64,000 nucleotides of DNA. Origin: Ctenosaura bakeri (lineage: Eukaryota; Chordata; Lepidosauria; Squamata; Iguanidae). The stretch covers positions 611,532-675,531 of the forward strand of contig CAOLHI010000362.1 of NCBI GenBank assembly GCA_948474755.1. Direction: 5' to 3'. The notes beneath the pieces are model-generated. The model saw only the letters and a program-made list of their open reading frames with translations, had not been told where the DNA came from and made no database searches. Of the stretch, positions 34,716 through 46,219 are shown piece after piece; position 1 is the first letter of the stretch; every line of letters begins with the position of its first letter. Made by a program: the position numbers and the translations under genes.

Positions 34716-37236
34716 CTGATTAAGAGAAAAAGATGTGATGTTATTTAGATCTCACCCAGCAGTATAAAAGATATTTTTGGTGTCAAAGCTGCGATAGGTC
34801 TCATGGATTCTTGGTATTACCTAATGGTCAACCTCCTCTGCATGTGACACTGGGACTACACCACAATAAGAGGAGAAATAATGAGGAGGAAGGGCTAGGA
34901 TCCAGAACACATTCCTTTGAGAATTCTCTTGGCTTAGGAGCAATAAATGATGTGGAGAGCAAAGTCCCCCCCCAAAAAAAAGGAAATTGCCTTAAAAATT
35001 TAGACTTAAATCCAATAGTTAGTTCCAACTAGGTTAGATCCATTGAATCAAATGTTGAATGGTAAGTCAATAGATATAAGACATCACATTGATCCAGTAG
35101 GTCTGCTTTAGTTGGGAGTAGCAATTAGGATTTAGGCTGAAGTCAGAATATTTGTCCACCTAATTCAGCATTGTCTGTGCTGCGTGACAGAGGTTCTCCA
35201 GGATCTCAGAGAAGGAGCTTTCCCAGCCTTACTTAATGATTGATACTGGGACTGTTTGTGGGCAAGCCACGTATTCCACCTATGAAGTGCAGCCCTTCTT
35301 TTCTGCACTCTTTCACTGCATATACAGCAGCGTAGATATAATTTTCTACTCCTCTCAAATTCCAGTGGAGTTAACACCCAGAAACTTCCTAAATATTAGG
35401 TCTCTCAATGGTAGCACTGAGATCGCTTGTACTTACATGCTTATATGTCTTTTCACAATCACTATCCAACAAATATTCAACACAAACAGTCATAGAAATG
35501 ATTTAGGGAGTATAAAGGAGAAAATTCAGAAGAGTGACCATAAGGCCTAAATGAGGTGGAACCACGCTGAAGAAAAGATTTTGCTTAGCCACAGGAAAGG
35601 CTATAAGTTCTAGGTGCTTTTGAGTTACATTAAACATGTACAAAACATTCTGAACTATTTTCCAAAGCATCTTGACATGTTCTGGTGATATGATAATAGC
35701 CAGAACAGTTAAATATGATATAAAGAACAAGTGTGATGTATATAATTTGGAAATAATGTCTTCTCCATATTGAGGACTTTGTATGTAAATCATAGCCGTT
35801 TGTTTCTCAGTTGTTGCACTTGCATTATTTTTCTTCTTTGTAAGAATCCTATACAAAGCTGGTCTAATTGCATGTTCTGGGTGGAACAAACTATCAAACT
35901 TGTCCACCCAGCATGTAACTGGTTGTTACATAAACTGCTGAATTGTGTCTACTATCCAATGCTGTTAATGAATCTGAAAGCATTCAAAAAATGCTCATTC
36001 CAATGTAATTGATATAAACTGTGAGTTTAAACAAATTCCTTTCATTACCCTTTAAACTACGTAATTAAACCATGAGGGTGTTTCACAAATTATTAGAAGA
36101 AGGCAGAGTAATTATTTCAGTCTCACTATAGAGATCACTGAGGTATTATCTGATAGATATTATTCATTGTCAATTAGAATATATCCAATTTTGTTCTAAA
36201 GGAAATATGCAAGTGTAGTATGCAGGAGCCTGTCTCCCTCCTCCCTTGATCTGTTCAGCTGGAGATACCTCAGGAAAAAACAGAGAGATTCATCTCCATG
36301 TGCTCAGTGAGTGGTTTGTTGTTGTTGTTAGCAATAGCATGTGTATTTCTATACCGCTTATCAGCTAAGTGCTCTCTAAGCAGTTTATAATATGTTAGCT
36401 AATTGCCCCCAACAAGCTGGATGCTCATTTTACCGAACTGCAGAAGGATGGAAGGCCGAGTCAACCTGGAGCCCAGCAGGATCTAACTTACAACCTTGTG
36501 GTTGCAGTACCAACATTTAACCACTGCGCCACCAGGCATCCAGTTGTTGTTGTTGTTGTTCAGCCTGTTGATATACTTTGATGACTTTCTTTCAGGTGCA
36601 CCATATATCTTTCATATCTTTAATACATATATTTAAAAAACCCAAATACAAATAGAAATGTCAAATTAAAAATAAAAGGACAGCACATCATAACACCATA
36701 ATATCTACATAAAACTATCCTAATACATTCTAACTTTTGTATATTGCTTAAAGCATATACATTCCACAATAACTGTCTATAAGCTGGAGCTGAAAATCTC
36801 ATTCCATTTGCTGGACTGAGAAGAAACCAAAGGACCAAGCTCAATTAAAAAAAAAGAAAAAGAAAAAAGAATTTAGAAGTTGATCAGAACAAAAGGGAGG
36901 GCCACTGTGTCTATTGCAGATATGCCTCCAAAACAACTGAGTGTACTACCTCCACTAACAAACAGATGTACACTTTGGCACAGTTTAATATTATCCCATC
37001 CACTGAGCACTTGTAGACACATCTCCCCCTTCTCCTGGGGATTCCGTTGAGTGCTCTTCAGTATTTGCCTCTTCTAGAGCTTCCTGCATCTCTAACAACT
37101 GGCAGTGTTGGATGGGCCTGATGGGATGTGGAGTTCAATGACAATTGAAGGGCAGTATTTCCCCAACTGTCTTTTAGACAATAGGAATTAATAACACAGC
37201 AGCAACATTTTAAAACAGCACATAGAAAAGGCTTAC
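34716..37236 (-). other. Locus B intron 3
   Basis: About 2.5 kb. The part 35630-36065 is the parent or sister of the inverted copy at 63610-64000. It holds one SINE (36330-36540). The 134-residue minus ORF at 35503-35907 is intron sequence without a domain, and it is interrupted in the inverted copy. Confidence 0.55.
36330..36540 (-). repeat. tRNA-derived SINE (second family)
   Basis: The minus strand starts GGTGGCGCAGTGGTTAAATG (A-box) with TAAGTTAGATCCTG (decayed B-box), followed by GTTGACTCGGCCTTCCATCC. The opposite end, CTGATAAGCGGTATAGAAAT, is like the 3' body of LINE-mobilised squamate SINEs. (TTG)n runs lie at both edges (36318-36330 and 36543-36560). Confidence 0.7.
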
Positions 37237-37507
37237 ATGTATTTAAAAGTTTTTGCCCATTTGGACAGATGTTCTTTTACCAAACTGTTCTCCACTTGTT
37301 GCACTTTCCCTTCATCTGGAAGAATGAACAACACTGCAGCATCTCCTTTGGATGGAATTTCCACCACTGTGCAAAACAGATTGTTATCATGGAGAAAGTT
37401 GTAATAGCTTTCTCGAAACATCATATTGACTTTTACCGTTGTGTTTGCATTTACAAAAAAATCTTCTTCATGGATTAAATAAGTACAGAAAAGTTCATCC
37501 CAGAAAG
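37237..37507 (-). pseudogene. Locus B exon 3 (acceptor AG lost)
   Basis: Open 271-base exon encoding FWDELFCTYLIHEEDFFVNA, then TTVKVNMMF, SFLHDNNLFCTVVEIPSKGD, VLFILPDEGKVQQVE and WAKTFKYM, donor GTAAGC. Upstream the polypyrimidine tract is present, but the AG at the position used by locus A is AA. The nearest upstream AG (near 37541) would add 34 bases. The glycosylation sequon of locus A (GNMTS) is replaced by KGDAAV. Confidence 0.85.
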
Positions 37508-39310
37508 TTTAAGATACAAAGAAAAGACAACCACATTCTTTTAAGGCCAAGATTCAGATAAACAGATGTGTCTATTTTTGTGGCATATAGAATTGTATGA
37601 GTGTGATAAACATAAGACAACTTGTAAAAAATAATAATCTGGGATTGACTTCGGTTCTGAAACATGGCAGCATGAAAAGAAGCCCTTCTGCAGTGTTAGC
37701 AGGGGACTGTTGCATCTAGTGGCAGGAATTAGTCTGGAGATGATCCTGTCTGACTTAATCTTCTCCCTGGCACAGAAGAAACAATTGTAGTTCCAGAGAA
37801 CCATTGCCTCTTCTAGCTTTCTGCTGTTTGAGCTTCATCAGCTGAAGTGGACATCCGGGAGGGAATCAGAATGACCATGGCCACAAGAATGCAGCCAGCT
37901 TAGGCTGACACTAATGGCACTGCCAGACCTTCTAAATAACCTAGAAGAAAGAGCCTTGGAATGTCTTCTTATATATGACAAAAAATTCTACAATCTAAAG
38001 TAGAAGCTGTTGGACAAAACAGCAAGCGGTAAGTTGTGTTATATTCTACTTGGTGTTTGGTGAAGTCTGCAATCTGTGAACTTCCTTTGAAAAGATTGAA
38101 TTTGTAATTAGCCATATCCAGCAGTTTAGAATGTGTCAGAGGAGGCACATTGGGGGCTGGGAGAAAAATTGAAAACCAAAACGGAATTCACAGAGAAAAA
38201 TAGTATAAAGAGAGAAGTAGAATTAGAATGACCAGATCATAACTACTGAGATTCAATCAGCTTGATAGACTAAAGCATGTCCAATGATAAGAGAAGTAAG
38301 GACAGGAAGAAACTACAGTGAAGCAAATGAGTAAAGAGGAAGAAGGGGAAGAGAACCGAAGTAAAACAAAACAACCAAGTTAAACCAAGTAAGAAATAGG
38401 GAAATAATTAACAAAAAGAAATTAAACAATTACAAAAAGGAAAAAGGCTGGGAAAAGTTGTGAACAAAAAAGGACAAATGATAGTGGACAGCAGAAAAAT
38501 GATGGAGAGGGAGATCATGGTGGACTGTATTTGATTGTGTCCACCTTCTCCTTTTCCTTCTCTTTCCCTTGTTTTGTGTGGCCCTGAAGGTCTAACAACT
38601 ACTTTTCGATTAAGTAAGATGAAAAGCAGAAAATATACTGAAGACACATTTACGTTACAGTAGGATAGATGAGATCAGTGAAAGACTGGAGCTTCACGAA
38701 AAATATGAACAGTCAAAATGCAACACTAGAAACTAAAACTGTAAATACATTACTCAGCTAGATTAGACCTGTATGTTTCTCTCTGCCCACCCTTTATTTG
38801 CATTTACTTAATTTGCTTAAATAATTACATTATTTAAAACTTGGTACCTTTTATCAAAAGACATCAAAGATAAGAATTGCGTGAGCTGTCAAATTTGACA
38901 TATAATGGAATGTGAATTGGAACTTGCGGCTTCAAGACACCTTGCATTTGGGGTGCCTTAACTTTTTAATTAATTTTTGACTTATTGACTGGGATTTAAG
39001 CCCCTCCTCCTTTTTGGAAGATATCTCTTGTATGTCTTGCTATTTTTAATTTTTCTTTCTCTCTTTTTCTTTTTTCTTATATCAATTTTGAATGACAAAC
39101 AGCAACAACAAAAACAACAACAACAAGCAGGAAGGAAAGAGACTTCTTTTACCCAAAAGAAAGGAACCTAACAGAAAGTTTGTTTTGTTTAGAGCTATCA
39201 CAAATCTTATCAATCTCAGCTGGTAAGCCAATTGATCAAGGAAAAGGTATACTAGAAATATAAAACTATTTCTGAGACAATAGTGACATCGGTTGGATGA
39301 AACTGTAACT

Positions 39311-39545
39311 ACACTAATCAGAGAAAGATGCAAAAGAGGGAAAGAGAAGGGAGGGGCAGAAAGTGGAGTGAAGGAAGAAAGAGAAAGAAAAAGAAGAAGA
39401 GAAGGAGAAAGTAATTTTTAAAGGAAGGTAAAGAGAAGAGAAAGAGAAGGAAAAAGTAATTATTAAAAGAAGGAGAAGAAAAGAGGAAAAAAAGAAGAAG
39501 AGAAGAAGAAGAAGATGAAGAGAGAGAGAGAAAGAAATATGGAAG
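39311..39545. repeat. Polypurine (GA-rich) tract
   Basis: About 230 bases almost entirely A and G on the plus strand, with repeated GAAGAAGAG and AGAGAAAG motifs and only scattered T or C. All minus-strand ORFs here (poly-S/F/L) are composition artefacts. Confidence 0.9.
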
Positions 39546-39564
39546 CAAATATTCAAGAAGGAAC

Positions 39565-39566
<2 letters not shown>

Positions 39567-39603
<37 letters not shown>
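39567..39603. repeat. (TA)n microsatellite
   Basis: About 18 TA units directly after the purine tract. Confidence 0.95.
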
Positions 39604-39606
<3 letters not shown>

Positions 39607-40550
39607 TACATTTGTAAAATAAGAATAATAAGAAAAGGAAGAAGCCAAAAAGACACAACAATGTAATGCATATATCTTTTTCATTTTTTGTCTCTTTTAG
39701 TTTTTGTTTTGTTTTCCAACCTTTTCATTTTTTCAAATTTATGAGCAAAAAATAAGGGAAAGGTCACTTTAATTTTTTCAAAATTTAAATATTTAAAATT
39801 TACAAAATTTATTTCTTCAAAATTTTCATTTTTTTTAGTTTTGTTTGTTGATAGTGCATATCTTATCTTTTCTCTTTTTTCTCTTTCTCTTTTTTCATCC
39901 TTGGTCTTTTTTTAATTGTTTAGTTCACTTAATGTTTGTATTGCAAGATTAGAGAACATAGAAATTTAAATTCAGTTTTTCTCTTTTTCCTTGTCACTTG
40001 TCCTCTGAATAATTTTATCGTTTTTTCTTATTTTTTGATTTTTGAATAAGTGATTTTTGGAATAACTGATATTTTATACAAATACATTTATTTAACACAA
40101 AACGTAGGCTTAATTTTTTATCCCATTTTCCCTTCACATTTTCTCTTTGAAATAACTGCAATAAATTTAAATTTATTAAGAAAAGTGAACCCTGGTAAAT
40201 AGAAGAGAAAATGAAGGTACAGAAAATGTATACCAGAGGAAAAGAAAGACAAAGAGAGAGGGGGAGGGAGAGAAGATAAGTAACAACACAGTGTGTTCAC
40301 ACAACAGCATCAGAGCTTAATTTGAAATCATCAGAAGCAAGTTAAGAAAAGAGAAGTCAGATGATGCAACTAGGCTCTGGTATTAAAAATGACATAAAGT
40401 CAGAACTGCAATGGAAAATGAAAGCTGTATCAGTCCTTAACTCAAATGTCTTCAGGTATAAAACAAATAGTACAAAAAAGTTCAAGATTTAGAAGAGAAA
40501 ATGGAAAAAAATAAACAACAAAAAGAGAAAGATCTTGAACAAATATTAAT

Positions 40551-41090
40551 GTGACAAATGAAGCCCCTGTCAGAGCTGCTGATGACGAGCAGCAGCTGTT
40601 GGTCCCTGTGGGTCTGGCTGGAGATGAGTCCTGCAGCTCAAGAGCTCCCCCTGCTGCCACGGACCAAGCAGGCTTGGATGTTCCTCTACCTGTTCCTTTA
40701 GGGCAACAGGGATCCAAGCTGTGATCCCGAGGAGACCCTGGAGCCTGCATCAATCAGCCCACAGGTGGAGACTCAAGAGAACTGAGCAAAGGGACGCTTC
40801 CTTGATTAAGTTCACCTGTGGCTGGGCTATATAACTGCCTGCCTGGAAGCTTTCCTTTGCTTGTGGCAAACTTTCTACAAGCCCTTTCCTTGCTTCCTGC
40901 ACCTGATACCTTGGATTGACCTCTTGGTTCCTGGCCTCTGGATTTTGGACTCTGACTACAGCTTTTGCTTCTTGCTCAGACTTAGGTAAATGGACTGCCT
41001 ATGAGTAATTACTTGCTTTGACTCCTCACAGTGGGATTCTGCTATCTCTCCCTCTCCCTTCTCTTGCCACCTAGGTCTCTGACCTTGACA
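40551..41090 (+). mobile_element. Candidate LTR inserted in L1
   Basis: A GC-richer block in AT-rich L1 sequence, from TGTGACAAATGAAG to GACCTTGACA, with a TATA-like GGCTATATAACTGCC near 40827. Similar in design to the candidate at 598-1178 (TGTGA start, acidic coding-like first half). No clean target duplication was found, so the ends are provisional. Confidence 0.45.
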
Positions 41091-43303
41091 GTTAGATTTA
41101 ATAGCTCTTTCAGATGCAAGACAGAAAGAATATTGCTGGAAGGTCCAAGCATAGAAGAGAAAAGGAATAAAAATATGTGTGAAAAATGGTTATCAGTGCA
41201 TTGGCTCACTTTATTGAAAAAGAAGAGAAAGAAAAAGGAAAAGATATGGACCATGCTTTCAGGATTAATTCTAAAATTTTAAGGCAAAAGAAATTACCAT
41301 GAGACATCATAATCTATTTTACCAGAAAATTTATTTGAGATGAGGTCCTACAAATGAACTACAACTTTACAATGAAAATCAAGGAACAAGAAATTCTCAT
41401 TTTAAAGGATATTCCAGCAAGAATTTTGAAAAAAAGAAGAGATTATGAATGTCTGACCATAAAATTGAAACAACAGGATATCTACATCAGATGGGAAAAA
41501 CTGGAGGAGATTTCATTGTACTATAAACAGAAAAGATATACCTTAAATACAGTTCCAAAAGCAAGAGAATTTTTCAGAAAATACACAAAAGATATTGTGT
41601 ATCAATCAGGTGGGAAAGAAGAGAATAAAGACAATAATTTGGATAGTTTTGATCAAGGTCCAGAAGAGGATGAAAAGAAGATAAACAAATAGATAAAGAA
41701 GAAGAAGTAATAGATAAGAAGAAGGAACTAAAGATAGTGATTAAGAAAGGAGAAAGATGAAAGAACAAGTGGAGAAAAGGGGAAAGGATAAAAAAAGAAG
41801 AAAGCAACAGAAGTAAGGTGTTTATCATGAAATATGTAAAGTTTGAATGTGTAAAAAAAAGGAAATTAAAATTCATTATTTAAAGTAGCATCTCCATGAA
41901 ATAATATGTTTACAAGAAATCCATATACAAAAATAGATGAAAATTCAGACAAGAATTCATGGCTTTGGCAGAGAAAAAGAGCAGAGGAATTGCAATGTAC
42001 ATAAAAGTGACTTTGATACCAGAACTGAAATTTACAGATCCAGAAGGAATATTTATTGGAATACAAATTCAATTACAATACAGGAAAATTTTACTGGTAG
42101 AGGTTTATGCCCCAAATGAAGATAAAGCACTTAAAAAAACAACAACTAGAGAAGGAAATCTTGGATTACCCTTATGAGAATTATATTTTTATGTGTGATT
42201 GTAAATGAATAATATCACAAACCCAAGGTAGAAAATTGGAGAAATTAATAAAATCCTCACAAGGAAAATTCCAAACATTTCCTAATATGATAGAACAATT
42301 TGGTTTGATTGACCTCTGGAGATTTCAACATGGAAAAACAGCAGAATTCACTTTCCTTTCTGAGTGTCACAATCTTTAGCAAGGGTTGATATGTTCTTTA
42401 TTTTGAAATCTCTTGTTCATCATATATATATATTTATATATATATGGAAAATCTACCAAGAATACGGTCGGATCATAATCTAGTATCATTAAGTCTGAAA
42501 GGGAAGAAGAGTTTCTACAATTGACAATTGGATGAATTATTACTAAAGAAAACTTCAATACTTAATGAGGCAAAGAAAGAAATCAAAAATTGTTTTGAAA
42601 CTAATCTAAATGGTGAAGTCAAAATTAATACAGTATGGGATGCAGCTAAGGCAGTTTTTAGAGGATTTTCATTCAACAGAAAACTTTGGTTAAACAAAAA
42701 ATAAATAAATAAAAAATAAAAAATTAGAACAGTATCAACACATTAAAGGGCAAATCTCAAAAAATAAGAATGAAAAAAAATACTAAATGATCAAAAGATA
42801 ACAAGAACAAATTAGGATCTTACAAAAACAAATTTCAATGATGCCTCTAAAAAGATAGGAAAAAATGAAATTTATAAGACATGGAAATTTTGAGTCAGCA
42901 AATCAGGCAGGCAAATGGCTTTCATATAAATTAAAGAGAACAAAAAGAAAAAAGTCAGATTCTAAAGATTCAAGTTGAAGAATAATTGATTCTCTGCAGT
43001 GTATTATAAATTTTTTTGAGGAAGAACTTTGTAGTCATATAAAGAATGTTTTCAACATTTTACAGACCAAGAGAATTTCAAAATCCCAGGAGACAGCTCT
43101 AATAACTTTAATCCCTTAAGAAGGCAAAGATTTGACCAGACTCAGCAGTTACCAACCCATCTCACTTTTAAATTCAGATTATGAAATATTTGCTTCAATT
43201 CTGGCCGAAAAACTCAAAGAAATCATACAAGATATCATACATGAAGATCAGACAGGATTTTTCTTTACCAAAAAGACAGTTAAGAAACAATATAAGAAAC
43301 ATA

Positions 43304-43921
43304 GGCCCTTTTCACACTAGGCTTTTTGCGCGAGCGGGGCGGGCGGCTTGCGGGAAAAGCCTAGTTCAGGAGCCTGCCGGTTCCCCGCTGGTTCCTTGCA
43401 CAGCCGAAGGAACCAGCTGGGAAACGGCACCGTCCCGGAGGCGGCGGCGGCTCGCGAGTCCATCCCCCCCACGCGCGCAAGAAAGGAACCCGTCGCTCCT
43501 GGCGCGCGCACGGGGCGGGCGCGACTGTCCCTCGCTCCTGGAGCGAGCGACAGTCGCGCCCGCCCGCCGCGCGCGGGAGGCTGTCGCGAGCAGCCCCCCG
43601 CCCGTGCGAAGCAGGATGCTCTCGCATCCGCCGCACTAGCTCCCCGCCCCGCCCCTTCCTTCCGCACGGGCGGAGGGAAGGAGGCACGACCCGGCCGCCT
43701 CCCCGACGCACCGCACTACAGGTGAGTGCGTGTGGGCGCCGGGAGCGTAGCGCAAGCGCGGGGTGATTTTCGCTTGAAAGCGAAAATCAAAAACCCCGCG
43801 CTCGCGCCGCTGCAGCCCCGTGAGAGCGCCGGAAGTGGGAGTGCGTCGTGCGGAGCGACGCTCCCACTCCCGCACGGCTCACGGGGCTATTTCGCCCGGG
43901 AAAGCCCGTGCGAAAAGGGCC
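43304..43921. mobile_element. CpG-rich fold-back DNA element with TIRs and ATA target duplication
   Basis: Begins GGCCCTTTTCACAC and ends GTGCGAAAAGGGCC, so the termini are inverted repeats with one mismatch in 14. ATA is duplicated at 43301-43303 and 43922-43924. Removing the element and one ATA restores the L1 frame exactly (RNNIRN then IVDAIEYLNSHKE). Inside are three strong hairpins: 43513-43565, 43754-43802 and 43814-43888. CpG density is extreme against the AT-rich host. No transposase is encoded; ORFs in all frames come from GC-rich composition. The superfamily is not assigned. Confidence 0.85.
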
Positions 43922-44025
43922 ATAGTTGATGCTATTGAGTATTTGAACAGCCACAAGGAAAAAGTGCAACTTTAATATTCCTCGATGCTGAGAAATCATT
44001 CAATAATGTGAATTAGGATTATATG

Positions 44026-44572
44026 TGTTGCAAAACAGGAGTCGAGAAACTCCTGCTGATAAAGAATAATAAAAACTCCTGCTTGCTTTAGGCTTCATGC
44101 CTGCTCTATGGAGCTAGTAAAACAAAACACTGCTGAAGTCAAACTGGCAACTTAACTATGTTTATTGGTAAGAGAATTTCAAACTACCTAAGTTACAGAA
44201 GAAAAATTCAAACTGCCCAACATCATGGCAGGTTCAGCAACAGAGTGCAAAGAGAAAAGAACAGAGAGACTTTTACACAAGGCATGGGGTTTATATGATA
44301 TGCAGTAAACATGCTTTCGGCACCTTCACCTCACGACAACAAGCGTGAATAACAAGTTCATAGCCATAACATGTCATGTAGCAAAAACACATATGATGGC
44401 GCAGCTGTGTGCCAGTTCCGGACAAGCTGATAACGCTGAGGAAAAGTTTCCCATGGAACTGGCTAGCCATAACAACAAGTTTGTAACAGTTTGCGTTCTC
44501 ACACACACACACACAAGAGCTGTGAGAAATTTGTGGAGCAAGGAGTCCATTATGCATCCACATAATGCAACA
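44026..44572 (-). mobile_element. Solo LTR with 5-bp target duplication, nested in L1
   Basis: Termini TGTTGC and GCAACA, target duplication ATATG at 44021-44025 and 44573-44577. On the minus strand there is a TATA-like ATATAAACCCC near 44290 and a poly-A signal CAATAAACATAG near 44155-44165. It is unrelated to LTR-A/B by eye, and the 5-bp duplication points to a different integrase. Confidence 0.82.
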
Positions 44573-45042
44573 ATATGATTGCAACATTGGAAAAAAATGG
44601 GATTGGGAATGAACCTATTAATTTGGATTAAGGCAATTTACAGATCTCAAAACACCAACATTTCAGTAAATGGAAATGAGACAAAGTAATCTAACATCAA
44701 AAGAGGAACAAAATATGGATGTCCACTTTTTCCACATTTATTCATTTTGATATTGGAAACCCTATTGAAGAAAATAAGAGCAGATGGAGACATTAAAGGG
44801 CTGAAAATAAAGAACATAACTTTTAAACTAAAGTCTTTTGCAGATGATCTTCTAATTATTTTATAAGATCTCTTAAATAGCATTGTTCCTTTATGAAAAG
44901 TATTGGAAGAATATGGCAAAGTTGATGGCTTTAATGTTAATAAATAAAAAAACCCACAAAAATGTTGAAAATAAATATGAATAAGAAAAGGAGAAGAAAT
45001 TGGAGCAACTTTCAAAGTTGTTAATAGAAAAGAAAGTGAAGT

Positions 45043-45474
45043 GTGTCCGGGGGGTGGGGGCGGGATGGTGAAGGATCTGGAGGCCATGCTGTATGAGGAG
45101 CAACTTAGGGAGCTGGGTATGCTTAGTCTGCAGAAGAGAAGGTTAAGAAGGAGCATGATAGCCCTGTTTAAATATTTGAAGGGATGTCATGCTGAGGAGC
45201 GAGTGGGCTTGTTTTTCACTGCTCCAGAGACTAGGACAAGAGGCAATGGATGCAAGCTACTTAAACATTAGGAAGAACTTTCTGATGGTCAGAGCTGTTA
45301 GGCAGTGGAATATGCTGCCTTGGAGTGTAGTGGTGTCTCCTTCTTTGGAGGTTTTTAAGCAGAGGCTGGATGGCCATCTGTTGGGAGTACTTTGATGTGG
45401 GTTCCTGCATGCCAGGGGGTTGGACTGGATGGCCCCTGTGGTATCTTCCAATTCTATAATTCTATGATTCTATG
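45043..45474 (+). mobile_element. CR1 LINE 3' end nested in L1
   Basis: Closely follows 59530-59925 (GAAGGATCTGGAGGCCATGC, GCAGAAGAGAAGGTTAAGA) and ends in ATTCTATGATTCTATG units. L1 coding sequence resumes directly after it (KYFGVTILNKTSS). Confidence 0.85.
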
Positions 45475-45837
45475 ATAAATATTTTGGGGTAACCATATTA
45501 AATAAGACTTCATCACTCTTTCAAGACAATTATGAACAGACTTGGAAAGAAATAAGAGCAGAATTAGAAAGTTAGGGGAAAACTACATCTTTCTTTGTTA
45601 GGAAGAATTTCTGCTATTAAAATGAGCATTTTCCCTAAAATGCTTTTTCCTCTTTCAGACCATGCTAATTATAAGTGGTGATATACCTTTCAAAAATTGG
45701 GACAGAGATTTAACTAAATTTGTATGGAATGTAAAAAGCCAAGAATCAGATGAAAAGTGCTTCACAATGAAAAAAAGTATGGAGGATTTGGTTTAGTAAA
45801 TTTGAAAGTTTTCTATGTGTGCCTTAGTTTGGATAAA

Positions 45838-46219
45838 AGTGCACTGCATGACTCACCCGCACAGTGCCGTTTGCATGGTGGAGCGGTCCGGGGAATGATG
45901 TGTCCTTGGCATGCTGGACCTGGGAGGGCCATGCTCCTGGGTTCCCTGGATGCCCATGAGGCACCAGCCAATCGGATTGCACCTTGCCCAGTCTGATTGG
46001 CTGCTGAGGTTCGGCCAGGTGGTGATGGAGGATTTAATTCCCTGCTTCCACTGAGGTGGCCTCTTCCCTGTGAGGCTGATCCCCTCTCTCCCTCCCTTCC
46101 TTCTATTAGGTTTGCAGTTTCTGAGGTTATTGTATCTGTTTTTATATTGGCTTTGTTATGTTTTTACTTGGTTTTCTTTAGGCGGTTGCATGGGGCTTGG
46201 ATCCTGATTGGTCAGGATT
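45838..46219. mobile_element. Unclassified 382-bp insertion in L1
   Basis: L1 coding sequence stops at VNLKVFYVCLSLDK and resumes at DKLEKNEEI; GATAAA is present at both edges (45832-45837 and 46220-46225), consistent with a 6-bp target duplication. The insert is GC-richer than L1 and contains CCAATCGGATTGC and a T-rich second half. It may be an LTR or a short retroelement. Confidence 0.5.

Noticed and set aside
35503..35907. 134-residue minus-strand ORF in locus B intron 3
   Set aside because: The inverted copy at 63816-64000 does not preserve the frame, so it is intron sequence.
36330..36540. Possible tRNA gene (A-box and B-box like sequences)
   Set aside because: The head is followed by a SINE body and simple-repeat tail, and the B-box is decayed; it is a SINE.
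39082..39671. Minus-strand ORFs made of Ser, Phe and Leu
   Set aside because: Translation of a homopurine tract and (TA)n microsatellite, not protein.
43181..43999. Several 70-152 residue ORFs rich in Arg, Ala and Pro on both strands
   Set aside because: They arise from the GC-rich fold-back element, where stops are rare in every frame; they also cross its boundary into L1 sequence.
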